Shown: in pieces, positions 55,619-64,000 of the stretch
Layout of the letters: each line of letters begins with the position of its first letter
How positions within the stretch are numbered: position 1 is the stretch's first letter
Origin: Celeribacter sp. HF31
Lineage (GTDB): Bacteria > Pseudomonadota > Alphaproteobacteria > Rhodobacterales > Rhodobacteraceae
Direction: 5' to 3'
Assembly: GCF_011806455.1 (NCBI RefSeq)
Contig: NZ_JAATOT010000002.1
Span: 372,001-436,000, forward strand
DNA: 64,000 nt
Translations under genes and position numbers: made by a program
Notes under the pieces: generated by a model
The model's input: the letters and a program-made list of their open reading frames with translations, nothing else
What the model was told of the DNA's origin: nothing
Database searches by the model: none

Positions 55619-56623
55619 ATGCCCGAACTCGTGCCCGATACGCAGACTGACACCACGCTGAGCCAACTTCTGAGCGCCCGTGATTGGCTTTTGGCCGATG
55701 GCGCAATGGCGACGGGGCTCTATGACATGGGCCTCCCGCGTGGCACGGCGCCGGAGATGTGGACTTTCGACAGACCCGAGTGCGTCCTGACGTTACACAA
55801 AGAAGCCATCGCCGCAGGCGCCGACATTCTTCTGACCAACTCCTTTGGCGGCACCTCGGCACGGCTGAAACATATGGGCGCAGAAGCTCAGGTCTTTGAG
55901 TTCAACAAAACCGCTGCCGAGCTGACCCGCCAAGCCGCCGACACCGCCACACGCCCGGTGGTCGTCGCCGGGACGATGGGGCCGACGGGAGAGATTTTGG
56001 CCCCGATGGGCACGCTCTCCCAGGCGGCCGCCACCGAAATGTTTTTCAATCAGGCGCAAGCGCTGAAAGCCGGTGGCGCCGACGTGGCCTGGATCGAAAC
56101 CATGTCTTCGCTCGATGAGTTGAGCGCCGCCGCAGAAGGCGCCCGCAAAGCGGGGCTGCCTTGGATCGGGACGATGAGTTTCGACACGGGCAGCGCGACC
56201 ATGATGGGCGTCACCCCGGCACAGCTTTCCACTCTGGTGGACACGATGGCGCATCCGCCTTTGGCCTATGGCGCGAATTGCGGCGCGGGGCCATCCGCTG
56301 TGGTGCGCAGCATTCTGGACCTGACGGCCCGCGCGCCCGAATGCCCCATCGTGGCCAAGGCCAACGCAGGCCTGCCGCAGGTGATCGACGGGCAGCTGCA
56401 TTACGACATCACGCCCGAGATGATGGCCGATTACGCCTGTCTCGCGCGCGATGCAGGCGCGCGGATCATCGGAGGGTGCTGCGGCACACGTCCCGCGCAT
56501 CTCAACGCCATGAAACAGGCACTCGAAAGCCGCCCCAAAGGACCGAGGCCGACACTCGAACAGGTCGTAGCAGCCCTTGGCCCCTTCGCTGTCGACGCAG
56601 ATACGGCCGAGGACGCGTTTTAA
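55619..56623 (+). CDS. bmt: betaine-homocysteine S-methyltransferase
   Basis: A 334-residue zinc methyltransferase that makes methionine from homocysteine with a methyl group of glycine betaine (or a related onium compound). It has LLADGAMATGLYDMGLPRG, the zinc ligands in YGANCGAGPS and GGCCGTRPAH, and LLTNSFGGTSARL. Roseobacters use such enzymes in osmolyte catabolism. The start at 55619 follows GGAGGCCGC. Its last 4 bp overlap the convergent radical SAM gene. Confidence 0.88.
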   Translation: MPELVPDTQTDTTLSQLLSARDWLLADGAMATGLYDMGLPRGTAPEMWTFDRPECVLTLHKEAIAAGADILLTNSFGGTSARLKHMGAEAQVFEFNKTAAELTRQAADTATRPVVVAGTMGPTGEILAPMGTLSQAAATEMFFNQAQALKAGGADVAWIETMSSLDELSAAAEGARKAGLPWIGTMSFDTGSATMMGVTPAQLSTLVDTMAHPPLAYGANCGAGPSAVVRSILDLTARAPECPIVAKANAGLPQVIDGQLHYDITPEMMADYACLARDAGARIIGGCCGTRPAHLNAMKQALESRPKGPRPTLEQVVAALGPFAVDADTAEDAF

Positions 56624-57744
56624 AACAGGCTCAGCTGATCCCCCGGTTTGGGCGGCACGGCAAAGAGATCCGTGCGCAGTTTTGTCCCCTGCCGCGTGAG
56701 CCCGGCGCGGCTCAGCGCGATTTCGAAGCGTTTCGACATCAGCTCCGCCCATTCGCCTTCGCCGCGCATCCGCTTGCCGAAGGTGCTGTCATTGGCCTTG
56801 CCGCCGCGCAGCTCACGCACCCGGTTCATCACCCGCGCGGCGCGGTCGGGCACATGGGTGTCGAGCCACTCTTCGAACAAGGGCGCGACCTCCAGAGGCA
56901 AGCGCAGCATGATATAGGCCGCCGCTTTGGCCCCATGGGTGGCAGCAGCGGCAAGGATCGCCTCCAACTCGTGATCGGTGAGCGCAGGAATAACCGGCGC
57001 GACCATGACGCGGACGGGAATGCCCGCCTCCGACAGCGCGCGGATGGTTTTCAGCCGCCGCGCCGGCACCGGCGCGCGGGGTTCCAACTGACGCGACAGG
57101 CGCGAGCCGAGCGTGGTCACGGACACCCCGACATGCACAAGACCTTTCGCGGCCATCGGCGCCAGAATGTCGATGTCGCGCTCGATCAAGGTGCCCTTGG
57201 TGACGATGGTCACCGGGTGATTGTGCTCTGAGAGCACCTCGAGAATGCTGCGCATGATGCGGTCGCGCGCCTCGATCGGCTGATAGGGGTCGGTGTTTGT
57301 GCCCATGGCAATCGGCGCGACCTCATAGCTTTTGGCCGCGAGTTCGCGCCGCAGGACCTCCGCCGCGCCGAGTTTGCGCGTCAGCCGAGTTTCGAAATCC
57401 AGCCCCGGCGACAGGCCGAGATAGGCGTGGCTCGGACGGGCGAAACAATAGGAACAGCCGTGTTCGCAACCGCGATAGGGGTTGATCGAACGGTCGAACG
57501 GAATGTCTGGACTGTCGTTGCGGGTGATGATCTTGCGCGGGCGCTCGTCCACCGTGGTGGTGCGCATCACGCTTTGCTCAAGCTCCGCGTCCCAACCGTC
57601 GATGAAGGTTTCGCGGGCCAGTTTTTCAAACCGCCCTGTGGCGTTTGACGTGCTGCCACGCGCCTTGGGCACCAGCCCCAAAGGCAGCGTGTCGCTGAAG
57701 AAATCACTCGAAAGATCGGAGGAGACTCTGGATTCGTGGCTCAT
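56620..57744 (-). CDS. PA0069-family radical SAM protein
   Basis: A 374-residue radical SAM enzyme related to spore photoproduct lyase-like proteins. The Fe-S motif is RGCEHGCSYCFARPSH (CxxxCxxC), followed by MGTNTDPYQPIE and TKGTLIERDIDIL. The substrate is unknown. The protein ends in GDQLSLF, which equals the bacterial sliding-clamp-binding consensus QL[SD]LF and could tie it to DNA replication or repair; that is inference. Confidence 0.87.
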   Translation of the reverse strand: MSHESRVSSDLSSDFFSDTLPLGLVPKARGSTSNATGRFEKLARETFIDGWDAELEQSVMRTTTVDERPRKIITRNDSPDIPFDRSINPYRGCEHGCSYCFARPSHAYLGLSPGLDFETRLTRKLGAAEVLRRELAAKSYEVAPIAMGTNTDPYQPIEARDRIMRSILEVLSEHNHPVTIVTKGTLIERDIDILAPMAAKGLVHVGVSVTTLGSRLSRQLEPRAPVPARRLKTIRALSEAGIPVRVMVAPVIPALTDHELEAILAAAATHGAKAAAYIMLRLPLEVAPLFEEWLDTHVPDRAARVMNRVRELRGGKANDSTFGKRMRGEGEWAELMSKRFEIALSRAGLTRQGTKLRTDLFAVPPKPGDQLSLF

Positions 57745-57815
57745 GCCTCAAACATGAACAAAAAGAGAACACTTGCCAAGAGGGGATCACGTGGGGAGCT
57801 TGAACTCTGCCATCC

Positions 57816-58226
57816 TCAGGCCGCTTTCTGCGCGGTCTCCATGATGCGTTCGACCATGGCGCGCAACCCGTTGGAGCGCTGCGACGACAGATGTTCGTCG
57901 AGGCCCAGACGGGCAAGCTCGGCATGGGCATCCGTGGCAAGCACCTCAGAAACCGCAAGCCCGGCGAACAATTCGTGCAAAATGGCGATCAAACCCTGCA
58001 CGATCATCGCATCCGAGGCGCCCTGGAAGTCGAATGCGCCATCCTCGACGGTGGGCACCAGCCAGACCTGCGAGGCGCAGCCTTCGACCTTTGTCGCGGG
58101 AACTTTGAAGGCATCGTCCAAGGGCGGAAAGGCCTTGCCCATCTCGATCACATGGCGATAGCGATCCTCCCAATCGTCCAGAAACTCAAAGGTCTCGACA
58201 ATCTCTTCGAAGGACTCTTGCGCCAT
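57816..58226 (-). CDS. sufE: SufE family sulfur acceptor
   Basis: A 136-residue protein that takes persulfide sulfur from SufS during Fe-S cluster assembly. The acceptor Cys50 is in KVEGCASQVWL; FEFLDDWEDRYRHVIEMGK is the family start, and IMETAQ the end. The start at 58226 (MAQESFEE) has GAGCTGATC upstream and is preferred over the longer frame, which is non-conserved. It is a single gene apart from the suf operon. Confidence 0.92.
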   Translation of the reverse strand: MAQESFEEIVETFEFLDDWEDRYRHVIEMGKAFPPLDDAFKVPATKVEGCASQVWLVPTVEDGAFDFQGASDAMIVQGLIAILHELFAGLAVSEVLATDAHAELARLGLDEHLSSQRSNGLRAMVERIMETAQKAA

Positions 58227-58403
58227 GATCAGCTCCTCGGTTTTGCTCTCGCAAATCACATAAGCCCTTGCCCGGCAAAGGTCCAGTCCACCGCTCTGAC
58301 CCTCGCGTTTTCGGCGCGGAGACACAACGCGGGCTTTTCAACAGGGGGCTTTTCGGGTAGCCCTTGGGCAACGAAGGACCACGAGCGTGTAAGGGAGAAG
58401 CCG

Positions 58404-58904
58404 ATGCGGCGTCAGGTGATCATTTCGGGGCTGGTTCTGTCCCTGTTGGCGGGCTGCGCCACGGTGAGAGAGTCGCGGTTCAACCCGCTCAACTGGTTCG
58501 GCAAATCCGAAGCCGTTGCCGTGGATGAAAATGGCCAGAACGTCACGGTGCTGAGAACCCTTGCGCCGCGCAAAGGCTATCCGGTCTTTGTCGACACCCG
58601 CCCGCTGGCACCTCAGATCATTGAGTTGCAGATGGTCAAATCCGCCTCCGGCGCCATCGTAACCGCCACCGCCGCCCTGCCCTCTGCAGGCTATTATGAC
58701 GCCGAACTGGTCGCCGCACCCTCTGATCGCGCCGACACTTTGGTCTTCGATTTCCGCCTGCGTGCGCCCTCTGAGACGGTGCCCGCCCTCAGCCCGGCGC
58801 AGCGTCAGATCACGGCGGCGAAATCTTTGTCGAACACGGACATCGCGGGCATTCGCACGGTGATTGTGCGTGGGGCAGACGGCGCGCGCCAAGTGCGCCG
58901 CTAA
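58404..58904 (+). CDS. predicted outer-membrane or periplasmic lipoprotein
   Basis: A 166-residue lipoprotein with the lipobox SLLAGC (Cys18). After a linker (RFNPLNWFGKSEA) comes a mostly beta domain with RKGYPVFVDTRPLAPQI and GYYDAELV. The family is not recognised; it looks conserved in relatives. The start at 58404 follows AGGGAGAAG. A nucleoside hydrolase gene follows after 88 bp. Confidence 0.75.
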   Translation: MRRQVIISGLVLSLLAGCATVRESRFNPLNWFGKSEAVAVDENGQNVTVLRTLAPRKGYPVFVDTRPLAPQIIELQMVKSASGAIVTATAALPSAGYYDAELVAAPSDRADTLVFDFRLRAPSETVPALSPAQRQITAAKSLSNTDIAGIRTVIVRGADGARQVRR

Positions 58905-58992
58905 GTCTGGCGCCAAGGTGGTCTGATCGGCTTTACATCCCGTTTTGCCCGGAGCATGCTACGCCTTTGACCACCCAGTAAAAGGCACGCCT

Positions 58993-59943
58993 ATGTCGGA
59001 CTTTCCGCGCAAAATCATCATCGACACGGACCCCGGACAGGATGACGCCATGGCGATCCTTCTGGCGCTTGGCTCGCCCGAGGAGATCGACCTTTTGGGC
59101 ATCGTCGCGGTCGCCGGGAATGTGCCGATCGAGCGCACCTCCGAGAATGCGCGCAAAATCTGCGAAGTCGCCGGGCGTCCGGATGTCTTGGTCTTCGCGG
59201 GCTGTGATCGGCCGCTGGCACACACGCTGGTGACCGCCGAACATGTGCACGGCAAAACCGGCCTCGACGGGATCGAATTGCCGACGCCGACGATGCCTTT
59301 GCAAAAGCAGCACGGCGTGGATTTCATCATCGAAACGCTGCGCCGCGAGGCCCCCGGCACGGTGACGCTTTGCCCGATGGGGCCTTTGACCAACATCGCG
59401 ACCGCCTTTGAAAAAGCGCCGGATATTGTCGAGCGGGTGCAGGAAATCGTCCTGATGGGCGGCGCCTATTTCGAAGTCGGAAACATCACCCCCGCCGCCG
59501 AATTCAACATCTACGTCGACCCGGAAGCGGCGGATATTGTGTTTAAATCTGGCGTCAAACTGACGGTGATGCCGCTGGATTGTACGCATAAAGTGCTGGT
59601 CACCGCGCCGCGTTTGCAGGCGTTCAAGGAGTTTGGCACTCACCTGGGCGAAGTGGTCGCAGGCTGGCTCGACTTTTTTGAGCGTTTCGACATCGAGAAA
59701 TACGGCTCGCAGGGTGGCCCTTTGCACGATCCGACGGTGATCGCCTATCTGATCAAGCCGGAACTGTTTTCCGGGCGTTTCATCAATGTCGAGATCGAAA
59801 CCCAGTCGAAACTGACCCGTGGCATGACCGTCGCCGATTGGTGGGGCGTCACGGATCGGCCCAAGAATGCGATGTTCATGGGAGATGCGGATGCGGATGG
59901 GTTCTTTGATCTATTGACGGAGCGTGTCCGCCGCCTTCAATGA
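58993..59943 (+). CDS. inosine/uridine-preferring nucleoside hydrolase
   Basis: A 316-residue N-ribohydrolase that releases base and ribose from nucleosides. The calcium site IIIDTDPGQDDAMA, VTLCPMGPLTNIATAF, LMGGAYFEVGNITPAAEFNI and LHDPTVIAYL are all present. The protein is cytosolic (no signal). Its stop overlaps the ATG of the next gene (ATGA) if the longer start of that gene is used. Confidence 0.93.
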   Translation: MSDFPRKIIIDTDPGQDDAMAILLALGSPEEIDLLGIVAVAGNVPIERTSENARKICEVAGRPDVLVFAGCDRPLAHTLVTAEHVHGKTGLDGIELPTPTMPLQKQHGVDFIIETLRREAPGTVTLCPMGPLTNIATAFEKAPDIVERVQEIVLMGGAYFEVGNITPAAEFNIYVDPEAADIVFKSGVKLTVMPLDCTHKVLVTAPRLQAFKEFGTHLGEVVAGWLDFFERFDIEKYGSQGGPLHDPTVIAYLIKPELFSGRFINVEIETQSKLTRGMTVADWWGVTDRPKNAMFMGDADADGFFDLLTERVRRLQ

Positions 59944-61382
59944 GTATTTGGCCAGCAAAGGAAACGGATTACATTGAGGCTATGACCCAGTTTGACAATT
60001 CCTATGCCCGCCTGCCGAAAGAGTTTCACACCAGGATCGCGCCGGAGCTATCGCCCGCACCCGAAGTCATGCTTTGGAATGCGCCTTTGGCGGAGACCTT
60101 GGGTGTATCCGACTGGGATGCGCCGATGCTTGCGGGCAATGTTATCCCCGAGGGCGCCGATCCGATTGCACAGGTCTATGCCGGGCATCAGTTCGGCGGC
60201 TGGTCGCCGCAGCTGGGCGACGGGCGCGCGGTGCTTTTGGGCGAGGTGGTCACAGAGGATGGCCGGTTCGACATTCACCTCAAAGGCGCGGGTCGGACGC
60301 CGTATTCGCGCAATGGCGACGGGCGGGCGTGGATCGGGCCGGTGCTGCGCGAATATATCGTCAGCGAGTTCATGCATGCGGCGGGAGTGCCGACGACGCG
60401 CGCCTTGGCGGCGCTTCGGACCGGCGGGCGGGTGCAGCGTGAGCGCGCCTATCCCGGCGGGCTTTTGGTGCGCATTGCGTCCAGTCACATCCGGGTTGGC
60501 ACGTTTCAATATTTCACGGCACGCGGCGATGAGGCCTCTGTCAAGATTTTGACCGACCACGTCCGCGCGCGGCATTACCCGAAGGCCAAAGATACGCTCG
60601 AGCTTTACGCAGAAATCGTCAAAGCGCAGGCGCGGTTGATCGCGACATGGATGGGGCTGGGCTTTGTCCACGGGGTGATGAACACGGACAATATGGCGGT
60701 GTCGGGCGAGACGATTGATTACGGTCCCTGCGCCTTCATCGACGGCTATTCCCCCAAGGCGGTTTACAGTTCCATCGACCAATTCGGGCGCTATGCCTAT
60801 GAGCAACAGCCCTCCATGGCGCATTGGAATCTGGCGCAGCTTGGGTCTTGTTTCGTGCCGCAAATGGAAGAGGAGCTCGGCGGGCAGCATAAGGCGATTG
60901 ATGCGTTGACCGAGGTTTTGAATGCCTTCCCCGAGGCCTATCAGGCCCAGTGGCGTAGGGTGTTTGGCGCAAAGCTTGGGATTTCCGATCCGAGTGAGGC
61001 GGATTTGACGCTCATTCAGGACCTCTTGGGACTGATGGCCAAGGACGGTGCGGATTTCACCAACACCTTCAGAGGTTTGCTGGATGGCTCCGCACGCGAC
61101 TGGATGCTGGATCGGGCGGCGTTTGACGCCTGGGTGCCGCGTTGGGAGGCACGGCGTTCTGAGAATTGGCAAGAGATCATCGCCAAGACCAGCCCCGCCG
61201 TCATCCCGCGCAATCATCGGATCGAAGAGGCGATTCAAGCCGCACTTGAGGGCGATGAAAGCAAGGCGGCGCGGCTGGCGCGGGTGCTGAGCACTCCTTT
61301 CGAACTGGCGAAAGACGATGAGGATTTGACGCATCCGCCGAGAGAGGATCAGGTGGTGCACAAGACGTTCTGCGGAACGTGA
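59940..61382 (+). CDS. selO: protein adenylyltransferase SelO (YdiU family)
   Basis: A 480-residue pseudokinase-fold enzyme that AMPylates redox proteins. It has YAGHQFGGWSPQLGDGRA, LKGAGRTPYSRNGDGRAW, the metal-binding HGVMNTDNMAVSGE and DYGPCAFIDGY. The C-terminus ends KTFCGT with a conserved Cys. Two starts are possible: 59940 (overlapping the nucleoside hydrolase stop) or 59982 (MTQFDNSYAR, with GAGG close upstream); the second fits the family better. Confidence 0.9.
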   Translation: MSIWPAKETDYIEAMTQFDNSYARLPKEFHTRIAPELSPAPEVMLWNAPLAETLGVSDWDAPMLAGNVIPEGADPIAQVYAGHQFGGWSPQLGDGRAVLLGEVVTEDGRFDIHLKGAGRTPYSRNGDGRAWIGPVLREYIVSEFMHAAGVPTTRALAALRTGGRVQRERAYPGGLLVRIASSHIRVGTFQYFTARGDEASVKILTDHVRARHYPKAKDTLELYAEIVKAQARLIATWMGLGFVHGVMNTDNMAVSGETIDYGPCAFIDGYSPKAVYSSIDQFGRYAYEQQPSMAHWNLAQLGSCFVPQMEEELGGQHKAIDALTEVLNAFPEAYQAQWRRVFGAKLGISDPSEADLTLIQDLLGLMAKDGADFTNTFRGLLDGSARDWMLDRAAFDAWVPRWEARRSENWQEIIAKTSPAVIPRNHRIEEAIQAALEGDESKAARLARVLSTPFELAKDDEDLTHPPREDQVVHKTFCGT

Positions 61383-61386
61383 TCTC

Positions 61387-62061
61387 TCACTTCGAGCGAT
61401 ATTTCCCGAACAACCGCTTGTTGCGGGTGATGAAATCGCGGATCAGGCTGGCAAAGAGGGTATTGCGATCAAAGGCCACGTAGATCGCGCCGGACACTGC
61501 CCCCACAAGGCCGCCGCCCGCATCGACGATCAGGTCCCACATCGTGTCCTGAAGGCCGGATTTCTGCATATTCGTGCCGAACGCCTGATCCATGGTATAT
61601 TCGAAAATCTCCCAAATCGCACCGATGGACATCGCAAAACAAAAGGCGAAAAGCCCCATCGCCCAAGGGGGCGCGGCATAACGGTCGCCTTGGAACAGCA
61701 TGAAAATCGCGATGAAGCCCACAAGGCCAAAGCCCAGTGCCGAACCGCCGTGCAGCACCACGTCCCACCACCAATAGCGATTGTAGAAATCGCCCACCTC
61801 GCCCAGAAACAGCGTCGCGAAGATGAAGAGCACAATCCCCGCCATGAAGGAGCGCGGGATGTAAATGTGAAAGCGACGCGCAAAAAACATCGGCACGAGC
61901 GTCAGCCCGAATGTGCCCAGCGCGATGAAGGACGAGGTGTAGCGGGACGCCACGAGGCCCGCGACGAATTCCGCCAAAAGCGCCACCCAGACGAGGCGCA
62001 TCACCAAGGGCTGGGCGCGGGCCTTGGTCATCAGCTCTTGCAAGGTCTCTTTGGCAGACAT
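61387..62061 (-). CDS. DUF2238-like integral membrane protein
   Basis: A 224-residue membrane protein with five or six helices, related to the YjdF/DUF2238 group: YWWWDVVLHGGSALGFGLVG, AIWEIFEYTMDQAFGTNMQ and DTMWDLIVDAGGGLVGA. Conserved His, Glu and Asp in membrane-facing segments are typical of the group. The function is unknown. It is convergent with selO and divergent from the next gene. Confidence 0.75.
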   Translation of the reverse strand: MSAKETLQELMTKARAQPLVMRLVWVALLAEFVAGLVASRYTSSFIALGTFGLTLVPMFFARRFHIYIPRSFMAGIVLFIFATLFLGEVGDFYNRYWWWDVVLHGGSALGFGLVGFIAIFMLFQGDRYAAPPWAMGLFAFCFAMSIGAIWEIFEYTMDQAFGTNMQKSGLQDTMWDLIVDAGGGLVGAVSGAIYVAFDRNTLFASLIRDFITRNKRLFGKYRSK

Positions 62062-62097
62062 GGTGAAATCCTGTTGTTGAATGCCTATGTTAACCGG

Positions 62098-62805
62098 ATG
62101 ATACCGAAAGTGGAAACCGGCGCGCTGCGCCTCGCCTCATATAATCTGCGCAAATGCAAAGGCACGGATGGCAAGCGTGCGCCGGGGCGGGTGTTGGATG
62201 TGATCAACAGCCTTGAGGCAGACGTCATTGCGCTGCAAGAGGCCGATCTGCGGTTGGGGCCGCGCCCCGCCGCGCTGCCGTCTCGGATGATCGACACGCA
62301 TACAGAGTTCACCGCCCTGCCCGTCAACACCTCGCCGGTCTCCGTCGGCTGGCATGGCAATGCGATTTTGGTGCGCAAAGGGGCCTTGGTCGAGGCGGTG
62401 CATCGTTTCGATCTGCCGGGGTTGGAGCCGCGTGGATCGGTGGCGGTGGATCTGCCAAACCTGCGCGTCGTGGGGGTGCATCTGGGCCTGTTGCGCAGCT
62501 CGCGGCAGAAACAGCTTCACGCCATTCGTGCGCATCTGGCCAAACTCGACGACCGCCCCACCGTCATCTTGGGCGATTTCAACGAATGGTCGCGCACGCA
62601 GGGCCTCGATCCGTTACGTGACGCCTTTGACATCCACGCGCCGGGACGCTCGTTTCACGCCTCGCGCCCGATGGCCGCGCTGGACCGCGTCGCCTTTACC
62701 CCCGCGTTAGAAATGCGCGACGCGGGCGTGGCGGAGACGGTGTTGTCGCGCCAAGCGTCCGACCATTTGCCGATCTGGGCCGATTTGCGCCAGACAAGGC
62801 CCTGA
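62098..62805 (+). CDS. endonuclease/exonuclease/phosphatase family hydrolase
   Basis: A 235-residue metal-dependent hydrolase of the EEP fold without a signal peptide. Active-site segments are ASYNLRKCKG, VIALQEADLRLG, VVGVHLGLL, ILGDFNEWS and the closing SDHLPIWADL. It could cleave phosphodiesters or phospholipid head groups; the exact substrate is not visible. The ATG at 62098 lies 37 bp from the divergent membrane-protein start, so the promoters overlap. Confidence 0.85.
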   Translation: MIPKVETGALRLASYNLRKCKGTDGKRAPGRVLDVINSLEADVIALQEADLRLGPRPAALPSRMIDTHTEFTALPVNTSPVSVGWHGNAILVRKGALVEAVHRFDLPGLEPRGSVAVDLPNLRVVGVHLGLLRSSRQKQLHAIRAHLAKLDDRPTVILGDFNEWSRTQGLDPLRDAFDIHAPGRSFHASRPMAALDRVAFTPALEMRDAGVAETVLSRQASDHLPIWADLRQTRP

Positions 62806-62950
62806 CAAGTCCCTGATCTGACGGGAAGTTTCCACGGTATCATGTCGTCTCTGCGAATGCGGTATGCGATAATCTGTGGTGCGCTTGTCGAGAAATCGTT
62901 TTAAACCCGACCCAAGACGATTTTTACGGTTCCCTCTCGAGGCATTCCCA

Positions 62951-64000
62951 TGACCCTTCTGCAAATCACCTCGCTTCTGATCGTGCTCGCCGGCGCCTTC
63001 GGGGCGATCAATTATCTGTTTTTGAAACTCCCCTCCTCCATCGGCATTCTCGTCGTGGCGCTCATTGCCTCTCTCGCGGTGATCGGCCTCGACGTCATCT
63101 ACCCCGCCTCGCAGGTCGAAGAGACCATCCGCGCCGAGGTTCTGGCCTTTGATTTCTCCGACACGCTGTTGGAGGGCATGTTGGGGCTGTTGCTCTTTGC
63201 AGGCGCGTTGCATGTGAAGGTCTCCGATCTTCGCGCGCAATGGAGGCCGGTGTTTCTCATGGCAACCTTGGGCGTGGCTCTGTCCACCGCCGTGGTGGGC
63301 GCAGGCTTTAGCTGGCTGACCGGCATGCCCTTGTTGATCGCGCTGACCTTCGGGGCGCTGATTTCGCCGACCGATCCGGTGGCGGTTCTGGGCGTGTTGC
63401 GGCAGGCGTCTCTGCCGAAAAGCCTTGAGACCAAGATCGCGGGCGAGAGCCTGTTCAACGATGGCGTGGGCTATGTGGTCTATCTGGTGCTGGTTGGCCT
63501 GGCCTTTGCGGGCACGGGGCACGGCGATACGCATGGGAGTGAGAATGCCGTCGAAGGCGCGCTTTGGCTCTTTGCCCAAGAGGCCATCGGCGGTGCTTTG
63601 TTGGGTCTTATTCTCGGTTGGCTGACCTTCCGCGTGATGCGCCTCATTGACGACTATGCGCTTGAGGTGCTGATCACCTTGGGGCTCGCGTTCGGTGGCT
63701 ATGAGCTGGCGGTCGCGCTGCATGTCTCCGCCCCGATCATGGCGGTCTGCGCCGGGCTTTTGATCGGCGATGTGGGCGCGAGATACGGCATGTCCGAAGA
63801 AACCCGCCGCTATGTCGATGCCTTCTGGAAGATGATCGACGAGATCCTGAACGCCCTCCTCTTCCTGATGATCGGCTTCGAGGTCTTCGCCATCGCTTTC
63901 GAAACCTCTTCCGTCATCGCCGGCCTTATGGCCATCGTTTTGGCACTCGTCGCGCGGCTCACGGCGGTGGCGATCCCGGTTCTGATGCTCAAACCCTTCT
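62951..64000 (+). CDS. cation/proton antiporter (CPA1/NhaP type), 5' part
   Basis: 350 codons are open from ATG 62951 to the window end. The membrane protein has MTLLQITSLLIVLAGAFGAI, then the conserved ion-site segments GALISPTDPVAVLGVLR and AGESLFNDGVGYVVY, and PIMAVCAGLLIGDVG. It probably exchanges Na+ or K+ for H+. A GAGG ribosome site lies before the ATG. The C-terminal part is outside the window. Confidence 0.9.

Overview
The window is about 60% G+C and looks like a chromosomal segment of a Rhodobacterales alphaproteobacterium, probably of the roseobacter group. This rests on gene content: cyoBCD followed by SURF1, an ATPase zeta-subunit (DUF1476) gene, purS/purC/purQ, RNase E with a long acidic insertion, a betaine-homocysteine methyltransferase gene and dctB/dctD. 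The species cannot be named from the sequence alone. I see no insertion sequence, CRISPR array, prophage or rRNA. There is one tRNA gene, tRNA-Ser(GGA).

Layout. 1-3102: 3' part of a bo3-type quinol oxidase operon (cyoB, cyoC, cyoD) plus SURF1. 3109-3853: scar holding a broken luciferase-like monooxygenase gene. 3918-22721: a large quinoprotein alcohol-oxidation cluster. It contains a PQQ alcohol dehydrogenase with the Asp-X-Asp signature of lanthanide enzymes, two cytochromes c, an MxaJ/XoxJ-like protein, and an SsuABC-type importer split over 10 kb. It also contains an ABC-2 transporter operon resembling lanthanide-utilisation (lut) genes, a NosR-like flavo/iron-sulfur membrane protein with its ApbE flavinyltransferase, and a response regulator-FIST-hybrid kinase operon. 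22845-32083: a LysR regulator, then a LamB/YcsF (PxpA-like), biotin carrier, biotin carboxylase, AHS1/AHS2 carboxyltransferase and CUT2 ABC transporter cluster. 32226-43454: tRNA-Ser, an AlaX editing protein, an MscS-family channel, cysteine synthase, a cytochrome P450 coupled to a membrane hydrolase, CcdA and RNase E. 43455-48018: a flavin reductase and a DctB/DctD pair. 48181-49059: a lower-G+C orphan with a HEPN-like motif. 49198-64000: purine genes (purQ, purS, purC), ATPase zeta subunit, MprF-like protein, betaine-homocysteine methyltransferase, a radical SAM protein, SufE, a lipoprotein, nucleoside hydrolase, SelO, an EEP-family hydrolase and the 5' part of a cation/proton antiporter.

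The most coherent new signal is regulatory. Five intergenic regions of the quinoprotein cluster carry the inverted repeat CGAC-N4-GTCG or a clear half of it, repeatedly in pairs whose centres are exactly 23 bp apart. The adjacent LuxR-type response regulator is the obvious candidate to bind it. Together with the Asp-X-Asp dehydrogenase and the lut-like transporter, this suggests one regulon for lanthanide-dependent alcohol oxidation, electron transfer and metal or cofactor handling. No pqq biosynthesis genes and no TonB receptor are in the window.

Other points of interest are a DctD-type regulator that has lost the sigma-54 contact loop, a split urea-carboxylase-like enzyme of unknown substrate, and the isolated HEPN-like gene.
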